A stretch of 64,000 nt of DNA from contig NZ_QFZQ01000003.1 of NCBI RefSeq assembly GCF_003171675.1, forward strand, positions 310,001 to 374,000, written 5' to 3'. This document shows positions 1 through 9,123 of this stretch, piece after piece (within the stretch, counting starts at the first letter, position 1; each line of letters opens with the position of its first letter). The DNA is from Reichenbachiella versicolor (GTDB lineage: Bacteria > Bacteroidota > Bacteroidia > Cytophagales > Cyclobacteriaceae). The notes under the pieces are model-generated. The model did no database searches and was not told the DNA's origin. It saw only the letters and a program-made list of their open reading frames with translations. Both the position numbers and the translations under genes were made by a program.

Positions 1-182
1 ATATAGTTGTCTATTTACTAGCCAATGGAAATGAAGTGACTTTCTAGAGAATTGCTTTTGCTTAACTATTTCTTAATTCAATGTATAAATAAAAGAGGTT
101 TAGATCTTTTGGTAATTAGTTTAGAATTGCACCTTCATACTATAAGGAAATTGAATAGGGTTTTATCCTCATTGCACCATAC

Positions 183-1187
183 ATGAAAACAGCTATTGTT
201 TATTTTCAGATATACATTCTCTTGTTCTTTTTATTCTCATGTTCAAAAGGAGATGAGGAAACCATCGAGGAGATAACGGTTGAAGAAACCATAGACGAAG
301 TAGAGACAGATGATGATGGAGAAACGATCGATGAGGAAGATTTCAACTACGAATTTACTAAGCAGCACTTCTTACACGATTTGACAGGAGCATCTTTTCC
401 TTATAGTTTCTTTCAACCAAAAGGCGCCGATATTCTTTCTGATCAAAAATACCCTTTGATTATCGCTCTACATGGTACAGAGTATTACCTAAAATCCGAA
501 GCTGAATTTCTCAATGATTCAAAGACGGGCTACATGGCACTGGCTTGGATAGAAAAAGAAAATCAAAAACAATATCCAGCCTACGTCGTCGCGCCCAATC
601 TCAATAATGGACTATGGACCAAACACTTTGAATATAATGATGGTTGGGCAGGTGAGGAGTCTATTGATTTTATAGAAAAGCTTTTAACTACTCTATTGGC
701 GGACTATCCTAACATAGATGAAAATAGAATCTACCTAACGGGTCATTCTATGGGAGGTGGGGCTACTTGGTATATCGCTACTCAGATGAAAGAAAGACTG
801 GCGGCCATTGTGCCATTTGCACAGTCACTGTCTGTTAACAATTCTAGATTTCAAGAAGTGCTTTCCAATATTGACAATGACACCTTCAAAAATATCCCAA
901 TATGGGAGTTTATTCATCAAGATGACAAAGTAGGAGGTGCAAAAACATCAAGAATGATGTTTAGTAGATTACAGAGTAAGGGATATAGTCCTGTTTATAC
1001 ACACTGGTATGATGATCAAGAGTTTAGCCTGACAGACGCAGCTATCGAAACAGCAATAGGTAATAATAAAAAGTACTTTTATTCAGAGTACGCATATGAT
1101 TGCGGTGACGATTGTCATTACGTCATGACCACAGCCCTCAAACAAGACTATCTTTTCAAATGGCTGTTTAGTCAGAGGAAGGGGTGA
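183..1187 (+). CDS. Secreted lipoprotein esterase / alpha-beta hydrolase
   Basis: Predicted 334-residue lipoprotein. The N-terminus is a hydrophobic signal ending in a lipobox (FSCSKG, Cys about residue 20), followed by a very acidic Glu/Asp linker to about residue 55. The rest looks like the PHB-depolymerase/feruloyl-esterase type of alpha/beta hydrolase. It has an early HG segment (ALHG) and a nucleophile elbow GHSMGGG with Ser189; an Asp in the HQDD segment and a C-terminal His in the DCHY segment are plausible triad partners. It probably hydrolyses ester substituents on a polymer or oligomer at the cell surface. Substrate is unknown. It stands alone, and a strong hairpin terminator follows. 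Confidence 0.8.
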   Translation: MKTAIVYFQIYILLFFLFSCSKGDEETIEEITVEETIDEVETDDDGETIDEEDFNYEFTKQHFLHDLTGASFPYSFFQPKGADILSDQKYPLIIALHGTEYYLKSEAEFLNDSKTGYMALAWIEKENQKQYPAYVVAPNLNNGLWTKHFEYNDGWAGEESIDFIEKLLTTLLADYPNIDENRIYLTGHSMGGGATWYIATQMKERLAAIVPFAQSLSVNNSRFQEVLSNIDNDTFKNIPIWEFIHQDDKVGGAKTSRMMFSRLQSKGYSPVYTHWYDDQEFSLTDAAIETAIGNNKKYFYSEYAYDCGDDCHYVMTTALKQDYLFKWLFSQRKG

Positions 1188-1245
1188 TCACGCTAAAAAA
1201 ATATGCTGACTTTACAGAATTAATTCTTTACTAAGACCATTAATT

Positions 1246-1297
1246 AAAAGAGCGTCTAATTGATAAATAGTTTTCAATATCAATAGACACTCTTTTT
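1246..1297. terminator. Bidirectional hairpin terminator
   Basis: Arms 1246-1264 and 1279-1297 form a stem of about 18 bp with few mismatches. It is flanked by A-rich sequence on the left and a T run on the right. It lies between the convergent esterase gene and the copper-oxidase operon and could serve both. Confidence 0.7.
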
Positions 1298-1340
1298 GTA
1301 TCTAGTCTTCAAGATTGCTTTTCGATCTTGATCGTGGAAT

Positions 1341-1652
1341 TTATACTATTACTCCTTCAAACGTTTCTGCACCTTCTTTTTCAGGCATGCCAGCATCTAA
1401 CCAATCATTGTATTTTTGAATATCTCTGTCTGGCAAAGGGTTATTCCCAGGAGGCATTGGGTGGGCAGTTTCTTTACCAGGCATATACCCCTCTATAGCA
1501 ATCTTGATGCGTTGGCTTAGTCTACATACGGATTCGTAGTTGCTCAGGTCCAAACTGAAAGTACCCTGATCAGTAGCGATAGAAACTTCTAACATGGGTT
1601 GTACATAGGGTGCAAAGATGTTTTTGATATCTGGATCGAAATATACGCTCAT
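1341..1652 (-). CDS. Small cytochrome-c-like protein lacking the heme motif, in tyrosinase operon
   Basis: 103 residues, no signal peptide. It resembles the short cytochrome c-type domains of planctomycete and Bacteroidota proteins: an opening segment like FDPDIKNIF, a C-terminal PMPP followed by a DIxxYxxWLDAGMP stretch. The CxxCH heme-binding motif expected after the IF segment is missing (the position reads PYVQP), and the only Cys is at about residue 43. So it probably does not bind c-type heme. It starts 5 bp after the tyrosinase stop, so it is co-transcribed and may be a partner or chaperone of that enzyme. Function is inferred only from resemblance and position. Confidence 0.6.
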   Translation of the reverse strand: MSVYFDPDIKNIFAPYVQPMLEVSIATDQGTFSLDLSNYESVCRLSQRIKIAIEGYMPGKETAHPMPPGNNPLPDRDIQKYNDWLDAGMPEKEGAETFEGVIV

Positions 1653-1657
1653 GGCAA

Positions 1658-3133
1658 TTATAGTTTAGTGTGGTTTATAGTTAGTTGAAAAGCTTGTTTG
1701 TCAAAATTCTTATCGAGGTCGTTCATGACCTTGGTAAGGTCTACGTTGAGTTTGTGATCCATCATACCATTACTTCCATGGTGATGCTCAGGGTCTAGCC
1801 AAGCTGTAGATGTTGCTACGAAATACTTCTTACGAAATTTTTCTGATGATATTTCTGCTTTAACCTTTTTAGGGTGCATATATAAGTCTATTTGGTAGGA
1901 CGAAGATGCATTAGGTTCTGTATAGGTATATAGGTAAGGTTGCTTTTTACTCGCTGGTTTTACAGTGACATCGTTGGTAATGAGTTTGCCTACAGTTGCT
2001 TCTGGTTTTCTAGACACTCCTTCATAAAAAAGCTTGTAATAGGGACTTAAGTCACTTTTGGCTAACTCTAAAGGCATTCCGTTTTCGTCTTGAAGGAAAG
2101 TTTCAATTTGCTGTTTAGTGTATATGGTATCATCTGGTTCACTCTTGAACTGGTACCCTAGCTTTTTGATATCGAAATACAGTTTTGCTTGTCCCATATT
2201 GGGGCGATCACCCATACCGGGATTGAAATCTGGTAAATTAAATTCTTGTGGTTGTTCTGCTCTTAAAAAATAGTCAGTAGAAGTAATGTCGTCTGTACCA
2301 TGTCGCTCGATCCATGCTTCAAAAACATAATCTATGTATGAATGAAAGGAATAGAAAATAGGGTCGTAAGCGGCTCTAGATGGATAAGTCATATCTCCAC
2401 CGATAAACGGAGTATGCATGGGGTTATGCATTTGAGCTTCGAAAGTTCCGTAGCCTCCATTAGTGGCATTGACATATCCACCAAATGTGGGCCAATCAGG
2501 CTCGTCTAATAAACTGGCTAATAGCTCAGGGGAAGTAAACTCTTTGTATTCGGGATTGTTTTCGAGGTTTCTTCCTTCATGAAATAGAACAGATTTTTTG
2601 TTTTCATAAGCTTTCGGAAACTTCTTTCCACTTGGTTTTTGGGTGAAATTCCAATACGGTACGCCTATGTCTTTTGTAGGATACTTATTGCCTTTACTGT
2701 CTACTATAGTACCTTCTGGATCAGTGTTTTGTAGAATCTGTTCGAAGTAATAGAACTGTGCTCTATGCCACACAAGGAAGATATCCTTGCCATGCTCACA
2801 CATGCCTGGGTAGCCATAGGTTCCATCTGAGTACGTCTGAGAAGCAGCTTTTTCATAGAACCTAGTAGGATTCATTTTTCCCTGCTTCAAGGTATTTTTC
2901 TTTGGTACAGATACTCTGTTTTTATTATGTACCCATGCTTGCCAGGCATACCCGTCGAGTAGGTATGGGTTTTTTGCACTTCGATCTCTCAGCAGTTGTA
3001 TTGCATGCTCATACGCTCCCAGTTCCTCTGGTGTTAGTTGATCTATGTTTTTTCGTGTTACTTGGGCATTAGCTACTAATACTAAAGAGCAGATGATGAT
3101 ACCCGATAGTACCCATTTGTGGATTTGATTCAT
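1658..3133 (-). CDS. Tyrosinase-family copper oxidase (secreted)
   Basis: About 491 residues from the chosen ATG at 3133, which gives a good signal peptide (MNQIHKW... ending VANAQ). An upstream in-frame start at 3193 would overlap the preceding gene and put 20 polar residues before the signal, so it was not chosen. Type-3 copper ligands are visible: CuA region CEHGKDIFLVWHRAQF, CuB region HNPMH and later DPIFYSFHSYID. Tyrosinases and catechol oxidases oxidise phenols to quinones with O2. The C-terminal part after about residue 300 is family-typical extra sequence. It lies 28 bp downstream of a multicopper oxidase gene, so two exported copper phenol oxidases are expressed together. Confidence 0.88.
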   Translation of the reverse strand: MNQIHKWVLSGIIICSLVLVANAQVTRKNIDQLTPEELGAYEHAIQLLRDRSAKNPYLLDGYAWQAWVHNKNRVSVPKKNTLKQGKMNPTRFYEKAASQTYSDGTYGYPGMCEHGKDIFLVWHRAQFYYFEQILQNTDPEGTIVDSKGNKYPTKDIGVPYWNFTQKPSGKKFPKAYENKKSVLFHEGRNLENNPEYKEFTSPELLASLLDEPDWPTFGGYVNATNGGYGTFEAQMHNPMHTPFIGGDMTYPSRAAYDPIFYSFHSYIDYVFEAWIERHGTDDITSTDYFLRAEQPQEFNLPDFNPGMGDRPNMGQAKLYFDIKKLGYQFKSEPDDTIYTKQQIETFLQDENGMPLELAKSDLSPYYKLFYEGVSRKPEATVGKLITNDVTVKPASKKQPYLYTYTEPNASSSYQIDLYMHPKKVKAEISSEKFRKKYFVATSTAWLDPEHHHGSNGMMDHKLNVDLTKVMNDLDKNFDKQAFQLTINHTKL

Positions 3134-3161
3134 GATAAGGTGGATATTTAGTGAGTTGTTT

Positions 3162-4943
3162 TTATTGAGTAGGGCCACAGAAGGCGATCCCACTGGTCAA
3201 TAATTCTTTTTGATTAATGGAAGATAAAACGTCTTCGCTCTTAACGATTTTTACCAATTCCATCATCCCTTGATCTTCATGATCCAGAATATGGCAGTGT
3301 AATACGAATTCTCCATCGAAGTTTTCATATCGTGATCTCATGTGCACAGAATCATTTTGCATGATCAGATAAGTATCTTTCCATATCGGAGGATCAAATT
3401 CCTGAATTGTACCATTGGCCTTCTTTATTTTGAATATTTCAAAACTATTGACATGAATATGGAAAGGGTGATTTACAAAATTAGAGGTCACTATCCATTC
3501 ATTGGCAGAGTTCAAGAGCAGCTTTCTAGGAGGGTTGTCCATACTGAAAGGCTGATCATTGACCGTGAAACAAGTAGGGCTGCTATTGATATCTATATTA
3601 AACCACACCTTCTGTATAGGAGGCTCTAGTTCATTGCTGGAGATGGATTTAAAGGGAGCGTATGGTTTCAATTGATTGCTGGTAGGTAGAGGCATATCAT
3701 TCACTTCAGGTGATATGATAACTATTGCCAAAACCTTAGGGCTTTCATATTCTTGTAAAAGAGAAGCATCTTTAGGAGCCTCTCTATCGATCAAAAAGAC
3801 AGTGTCACTTTCGGATACTAGATTCGCTTTGACTAGTACATCAGATCGATAACCAGGTTCCATCTGGATACTGTCCTTGGACTCCATTCGGCCTAAGCTA
3901 ATACCATCTAACGCTATCTCGTGCATGGTATGCCCTTCTAGTTGTAATTCAAGCGACTCTCTGACCCCAGCATGGATGAACCTCCATCGTTGTACTTCGC
4001 CAGACTTCATTTGGATGATAGGATATGTTTGACCGTTGATAGTGGTTCTCCAACCATTTTCTTCAACCCCCTTAGCCCAAGTCCCCGGGCCAAAGGATGC
4101 GTCGAAGTCTTCTACTGAATATACATTATTTGCAGAATCATAGGTGTATGGAATTTGCTGTAAAACAAAGATCTTTTCTTCAGCAGCTTTAATCTCAGCC
4201 AAAGTATCTAAGCCTCCTTCAATGATAATTGCACCTGCCATACCAGAAGATACTTGTACAGCCGTAGAGCCATGTACGTGCGCATGATACCAAAATGTAC
4301 CTTGCGGATGATTATCGGGTAGTAATATATGGTTTTGGAAATCACATGTAGGTGCAATATGTACCAGTACATTGTCACTACTATCCTTTGGGCTTACATG
4401 TAAACCATGGGTGTGGAGATTAGTTGTATTAAAGGTCGCAGGATTTTTTTGATTGCAAGAATCAGCAAAATCACCATGCTTGTGACCGAATGGATCACAA
4501 GATACATTATCTGTCAATACAGGTAGATTGTTGTTTAGTTTGACTCGTAGGAGGTCTCCAGGTTTGATTCTAAATGTAGGAGGTACTAATAACCCATTAT
4601 AGTTTCTCAATCGTACCTTGAGCATTTTTGACTGATTTACATTCCATATATACTGATCAGAGTATCCAATATTCAACTCAGTATTCAATACACTATCAAT
4701 AGCTATTGTTTCTGTAGGGTTTTGAAAATATTCATAAACACTACCAGAAACTGATTCGAGAGATAGAGTGTCAGTTTTTGAATTTTTTAACGTCTTACTG
4801 AGATCTGATCGGTTGGCTAGATCTTTTAGTATTTGGGTCTTTTCTAGCTCTAGTGTTTTAAACGACTGGTTCGTTTCGATACATCCTGAGAAGAGAATAA
4901 TAGAGATAAAAGCGCAAAGGCGCCATTGGTAGATAGTTGGCAT
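3162..4943 (-). CDS. Multicopper oxidase (laccase / CueO-like), lipoprotein
   Basis: 593 residues with a lipoprotein signal (IILFSGC, Cys about residue 21). All four copper-ligand clusters of three-domain multicopper oxidases are visible: HTHGLH, WYHAHVHGS, HPFHIH and HCHILDHEDQGMM, the last carrying the type-1 Cys and an axial Met. Members couple one-electron oxidation of phenols or metal ions to reduction of O2 to water. First gene of the operon with tyrosinase and the heme-less cytochrome-like gene. The role could be copper or phenolic detoxification, or attack on algal phenolics. Laccase versus cuprous oxidase cannot be decided from sequence. Confidence 0.9.
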   Translation of the reverse strand: MPTIYQWRLCAFISIILFSGCIETNQSFKTLELEKTQILKDLANRSDLSKTLKNSKTDTLSLESVSGSVYEYFQNPTETIAIDSVLNTELNIGYSDQYIWNVNQSKMLKVRLRNYNGLLVPPTFRIKPGDLLRVKLNNNLPVLTDNVSCDPFGHKHGDFADSCNQKNPATFNTTNLHTHGLHVSPKDSSDNVLVHIAPTCDFQNHILLPDNHPQGTFWYHAHVHGSTAVQVSSGMAGAIIIEGGLDTLAEIKAAEEKIFVLQQIPYTYDSANNVYSVEDFDASFGPGTWAKGVEENGWRTTINGQTYPIIQMKSGEVQRWRFIHAGVRESLELQLEGHTMHEIALDGISLGRMESKDSIQMEPGYRSDVLVKANLVSESDTVFLIDREAPKDASLLQEYESPKVLAIVIISPEVNDMPLPTSNQLKPYAPFKSISSNELEPPIQKVWFNIDINSSPTCFTVNDQPFSMDNPPRKLLLNSANEWIVTSNFVNHPFHIHVNSFEIFKIKKANGTIQEFDPPIWKDTYLIMQNDSVHMRSRYENFDGEFVLHCHILDHEDQGMMELVKIVKSEDVLSSINQKELLTSGIAFCGPTQ

Positions 4944-5111
4944 ATTAAGTTGGATTGGTGAGTACTCTATTTAAAACTAGGAATTTCCCAATCAATAATG
5001 AAGTACAGTATCTTGATTTCTCAGCTGTTAACAATTACTTAATATAGATGATTGTATTTATGATTCTTGAATCAAGGATAGAATAGAAAACCATTGATGC
5101 CTATAGTTCTG

Positions 5112-5143
5112 TTTGTATTTAGAGGTTTAGACTATTAGTATTG
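5112..5143 (+). promoter_or_regulatory. Candidate Bacteroidota promoter
   Basis: TTTG at 5112-5115, 20 bp spacer, then TAGTATTG at 5136-5143, one mismatch to TAnnTTTG. It sits about 50 bp before the ATG of the retropepsin-like lipoprotein gene. Confidence 0.35.
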
Positions 5144-5190
5144 TGTTGATACACAGCTAAAAGTAGATGTGATTCATGTTCTGATCCTTT

Positions 5191-6417
5191 ATGAAAAATA
5201 CGATATATCCAATTTCCTTTTTGTTCATTTTACTCGTCTCATGTTCATCCATGAAGCAGATGAAAACGCTAAAACAAGGAGAAGTGAAGCAGGAAGATTT
5301 CTTGACAGAAATTCCATTTTATTACCAAAACAATACAATTATCATCGAGGTACAAATAGATGGTCGTAATTACAATTTCATATTCGATACTGGCAATGAC
5401 TTGACTAGCATTGATGATGGTCTGATGTCAGAGATAAGTGTCAAATCAAACAATCACAGTCAAAAAGTATCAGATGCTCAAAAAAACAAGCTTGTTACCG
5501 AGTTTGTATCTATAGAGAGCCTTTCTATCGCAGGTGTAGAGTTTACCAACATAGGTGCTCAAGTGTTTGATCATTCACCTTTTGAGCAAGTTTGGGGTTG
5601 TGGCCAAAGTGTTTCAGGCATTATCGGAAATAATTTAATGAGAAAAGCAAAATGGCAGATCGACTATAAGAACAGAGTACTAAGAGTATCGGACAAAATA
5701 GACGCTTTTGATATTCAAGACGCGGTGGTGTTTGAAACTAATTCAGGGAAACATGGTGGTGCCAGAATAGAGGTAGCACTCAATGATGTTAAAGCCAAAT
5801 ACAAGTTTGATACAGGTTCATCTGGTTTTATATCATCTGATTTGAAGACGTTTGATAAGCTTAAAACAAATACTCAAATCCAGAGTACACAGGCAACGGT
5901 GTCTTCATTTACAGCAAGTGGTAAGAACTTGAAAGTAAAAAACTACGCCTACATAGAAGATATCGAAGTAAATAATATTCAGGTACACAATCAGGTGATT
6001 GCATTTAGTGAAAATCATGCAAAACTTTTAGGGAATAAGTTTTTTGACAACTATCTGGTGACTCTAGATTGGACCAATGAACTGTTTTATTTGAAGCCTG
6101 TAGATGAATTTAAAAATGGCTCGCTGAAAGTATATGAATACACTTTCGCTCCTAACTATATCAAAAACAAAGTTGTCTTTTATAATACGTGGAATGACCA
6201 TAGATTAAATCAACCTATTGACTTGAACTCCGATATTCTATCAATAAATGGTATAGAATTGACCGATTTAACTGACGAACAACTATGCTCTATTTGGGAG
6301 AATCAAAGCAAAGATTTTAAAACAAATAAGGTAGACATTGAGATATTAGAAAACGGTAAGAAAAGAACCGTTACTCTGACTAAGAAGCAGTTACTTCCTC
6401 AGTTAATATTAGAGTAA
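5191..6417 (+). CDS. Retropepsin-like aspartyl protease lipoprotein with PDZ-like tail
   Basis: 408 residues. Lipoprotein signal MKNTIYPISF...LLVSCSS with Cys about residue 19. Two aspartyl-protease half-motifs are present, FDTGND (about residue 65) and FDTGSS (about residue 209), as in the bacterial aspartyl-protease family where each lobe gives one Asp. The last ~90 residues contain a PDZ-like stretch (DLNSDILSINGIELTDLT). Probably a cell-envelope peptidase or a protein with that fold. The gene stands alone. A start codon 22 bp upstream in another frame gives a short unrelated ORF and was ignored. Confidence 0.78.
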   Translation: MKNTIYPISFLFILLVSCSSMKQMKTLKQGEVKQEDFLTEIPFYYQNNTIIIEVQIDGRNYNFIFDTGNDLTSIDDGLMSEISVKSNNHSQKVSDAQKNKLVTEFVSIESLSIAGVEFTNIGAQVFDHSPFEQVWGCGQSVSGIIGNNLMRKAKWQIDYKNRVLRVSDKIDAFDIQDAVVFETNSGKHGGARIEVALNDVKAKYKFDTGSSGFISSDLKTFDKLKTNTQIQSTQATVSSFTASGKNLKVKNYAYIEDIEVNNIQVHNQVIAFSENHAKLLGNKFFDNYLVTLDWTNELFYLKPVDEFKNGSLKVYEYTFAPNYIKNKVVFYNTWNDHRLNQPIDLNSDILSINGIELTDLTDEQLCSIWENQSKDFKTNKVDIEILENGKKRTVTLTKKQLLPQLILE

Positions 6418-6641
6418 TTTTTTGTATTAGGTTATCATCTGTCTGGAATTTATCTTCCTCCTATGAAAAGAATAGGTCTAGACCTTCCTTTCTACCCTTT
6501 CAGTGAGGGTAAAATATCATTCATATAATTTCGTTTTAAAGTTTCAGCATGATAAGCTTTTCTTTTGCTTTGCAAAAGTGAATTCTAATCCATTTGTACC
6601 AGAAGAATATATGTTGTAAAGTATCGTGAAGACGCCCATTT

Positions 6642-7526
6642 ATGATAGACAGTGAAATAATAACTCAGTTTTCTATCCACCAAAAACAAAACTTTGACCT
6701 TGAGTTTGCCATGCGTACACGTCGGCAAACAATCTACATAGTGACAGCAGTCAACTTTTTGATGTTGCTCATGGAACTCATTGTTGATTTCAATACAGGT
6801 AACCCAATGCTATTGGGGACCTTTTTAATATTGAATTCTATACTAGCCATATTGGTAAGGTATAGTTCTAATACCTATTGGTACGGTCAGGCTATGGTAT
6901 TCTTATTTTTTCTCTTAATACAGCTTCATTTTTTTAGTAATCCTAAGTTTTTTCATACTCTTATCTATTGGATGCCTTTGATACCTATGCTGAGTATTTT
7001 TCTTGCCAGTCTAAGGGCATCGTTGATATGGCTTTTAATAACTCTTATCGCAGTTTTTGTCAATGCTTACTTTGGGTATGTTACCATAGGAGAAAAATAC
7101 TATATAGAAGCTCGCTATATAGCGTTTGCCATAGGAGGTATTATCTTCTTATTGGCCAATTATATGTCATACATAATGATGTATAGATTAATCGGCCAGT
7201 ATTACCTTGATCAGCAAAAGAAAAGAGAAGAAGCTAATAGCTTGAATAAACAATTGAATCATGTAAAGCTTGATTTAGAGGAAAAAGTAGCAGGGCAGGT
7301 AGCGGATGTGAAAGAAAAAAATAAGCAAATAGAAAAGTATGCCTTTATGAATTCACATATAGTAAGGGCACCATTAGCGAACATTTTAGGAGCAGTTAAT
7401 TTGTACAACGCTACAGATGATCCCACCTCTAAGGAAGAATTATTTGAGTTAATAGATCAAAGTGCTCAAAAGTTGGATGAAGTAATACAAAACGTATCGA
7501 AAGATCTTTATATTGACAACAAATAA
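6642..7526 (+). CDS. Membrane sensor with HisKA-like dimerization segment but no ATPase domain
   Basis: 294 residues. About six hydrophobic segments between residues 30 and 180 form a membrane sensor like those of Bacteroidota 5-7TM histidine kinases. A coiled-coil stretch (about 185-225) leads to a HisKA-type H-box, FMNSHIVRAPLANILG, with His239. The protein stops about 55 residues later, before any N, G1 or G2 box, so the HATPase domain is missing. The frame ends at a clean stop and the following bases are intergenic with no kinase continuation. Either a remnant or a regulatory protein that pairs with other kinases. Confidence 0.65.
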   Translation: MIDSEIITQFSIHQKQNFDLEFAMRTRRQTIYIVTAVNFLMLLMELIVDFNTGNPMLLGTFLILNSILAILVRYSSNTYWYGQAMVFLFFLLIQLHFFSNPKFFHTLIYWMPLIPMLSIFLASLRASLIWLLITLIAVFVNAYFGYVTIGEKYYIEARYIAFAIGGIIFLLANYMSYIMMYRLIGQYYLDQQKKREEANSLNKQLNHVKLDLEEKVAGQVADVKEKNKQIEKYAFMNSHIVRAPLANILGAVNLYNATDDPTSKEELFELIDQSAQKLDEVIQNVSKDLYIDNK

Positions 7527-7616
7527 CTTAACAATAGGGACACCCTACCGGTCCAAGAAATTATTTGATGTCTTATCCCTCGATAATCAATAATAGTCAC
7601 TCAAAGTTTGTATTTC

Positions 7617-8270
7617 ATGACAATTCTTAAGCCGCTATCAAAACCACTAGTCATTATACTATTAGTCAGTCTCTACAGTTGTAATAATTATTTTAATAGC
7701 ACTAAGCCTACTGTTGAGATGGTAGACGAAGCCAATTTATCTAAAGAAATTGAGGAATTAGAGATAGTAGAATCTACAGAAGAGAATGTAGTTATAAAGC
7801 AATTTAGATTTCAGCAGAGTGGAGATGAAAAGTATATTTTGCCACTATATACTAATCATTACCTAGAAAACGAATATTTGTTTACACATGTCATAGATCG
7901 CTATGAGATAATTGACAAAGACAAACCTTTGATAGAAATCGCAACTTTGATTGCAGAGCATGTATCTGAGCAGGTAGGAGGGCTTGAGATCGAAGTGGAG
8001 ATCGATGATATTGGAGAAGGTGTATTATGTCTAGATCTAACCTTGATAGATCCAGATACTGAGGAAGCATATTATAAAAATAACTGGTCCCAAGCTTTCG
8101 CAGCTTCTGGCGAGACGACTGCTACTTTAAGAAAGATCCTTCCAAATTTTTTACAAAAGGACTACAAAGGACCTTGGATAGATTTACTTCGATTCGAAGA
8201 TACCGGAGATGGTATTCATCAGCATGAATATTACAGATACGAAGATATTGATACTTACACTCTCGATTAA
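7617..8270 (+). CDS. Lipoprotein of unknown function
   Basis: 217 residues from ATG 7617; a TTG nine bases earlier is possible but less likely. The signal ends in a lipobox (LVSLYSCNN, Cys about residue 22). The mature part is acidic with no motif I recognise. It starts 91 bp after the truncated sensor kinase gene on the same strand and could be co-transcribed with it. Confidence 0.65.
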   Translation: MTILKPLSKPLVIILLVSLYSCNNYFNSTKPTVEMVDEANLSKEIEELEIVESTEENVVIKQFRFQQSGDEKYILPLYTNHYLENEYLFTHVIDRYEIIDKDKPLIEIATLIAEHVSEQVGGLEIEVEIDDIGEGVLCLDLTLIDPDTEEAYYKNNWSQAFAASGETTATLRKILPNFLQKDYKGPWIDLLRFEDTGDGIHQHEYYRYEDIDTYTLD

Positions 8271-8446
8271 CTATTTCTTATTTCAGCCAATCCTAAGTCT
8301 ATAGAATTTTAGACCTTTTATTACTTGTGAGTCTATAATCTAATCGAATAAATTGATAAGGAATTTGTGCCTGTATTACGTATAAGTGGGTGAGGTTTCT
8401 ATTAACAGAAACTTAAAAATTTTCATTTCACTATAAAGTTAAAAGC

Positions 8447-8845
8447 ATGAATTTTCATACACGCAAATGGGTAAAACCAGAAGACTTAAATCCAAATAAA
8501 AGTTTGTTTGGAGGACGGTTATTAGAATGGATAGACGAAGAGGCGGCTCTGTATGCAATTATCCAATTAGAAAACCCAAGAACAGTTACCAAGTTTATCA
8601 GTGAGATAGAATTTCGCTCTAGTGCCAAGGAAGGAGAAATCATCGAGATAGGCATAGAAGTGGTCAAGTTTGGCAGTACTTCTTTGACACTCCGGTCCGA
8701 AGTCAGAAATAAAATGACCAGAGAAACAATTCTAACAGTCGATAAAATAGTAATGGTAAGCCTTGATGAAGCAGGACATCCTAAACCTCATGGAAAGACT
8801 CAAGTAGAATATGTCAAAGACAGATTAGAAAAAGAGAAGGCATAA
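8447..8845 (+). CDS. Acyl-CoA thioesterase, hotdog fold (YciA-like)
   Basis: 132 residues, the usual length for a single hotdog-domain acyl-CoA hydrolase. Family signatures: an opening segment N(x)LFGGRLLEWIDEEAA with the catalytic-region Gly-Gly and acidic residues, then EIEFRSSAKEGEIIEIG. It should hydrolyse acyl-CoA thioesters in the cytoplasm. Substrate chain length is unknown. Monocistronic. Confidence 0.87.
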   Translation: MNFHTRKWVKPEDLNPNKSLFGGRLLEWIDEEAALYAIIQLENPRTVTKFISEIEFRSSAKEGEIIEIGIEVVKFGSTSLTLRSEVRNKMTRETILTVDKIVMVSLDEAGHPKPHGKTQVEYVKDRLEKEKA

Positions 8846-9123
8846 ATTGATTTTTGGATGGTTAAAGATTGAAAATGATTTGAAAAGAGATATGATTGTT
8901 TCGTTCTTTCGTTGACTATTAAGCTAATGCTAAGTCGAGTTGACAGAAATTTCCTATAAGTATCTTTGGATAGCAAAAAGTAGAATAAGAGTTACATTCA
9001 ATAATAGGTAACTGCCTTTTAATCAACTATAACTACTCAGGGATAAGATCAAAGTGTATCAATATTGCAAAATCAGTGGTGAGGTATTAATTTTCTTTTT
9101 TTTAAATTTTTAATCTAATCACT

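Noticed and set aside
3342-3629. 95-residue plus-strand frame
   Set aside because: Shadow of the multicopper oxidase gene in another frame.
6493-6511. TACCC/GGGTA hairpin as a terminator
   Set aside because: Only 5 bp of stem and it is about 75 bp past the stop; could be chance.
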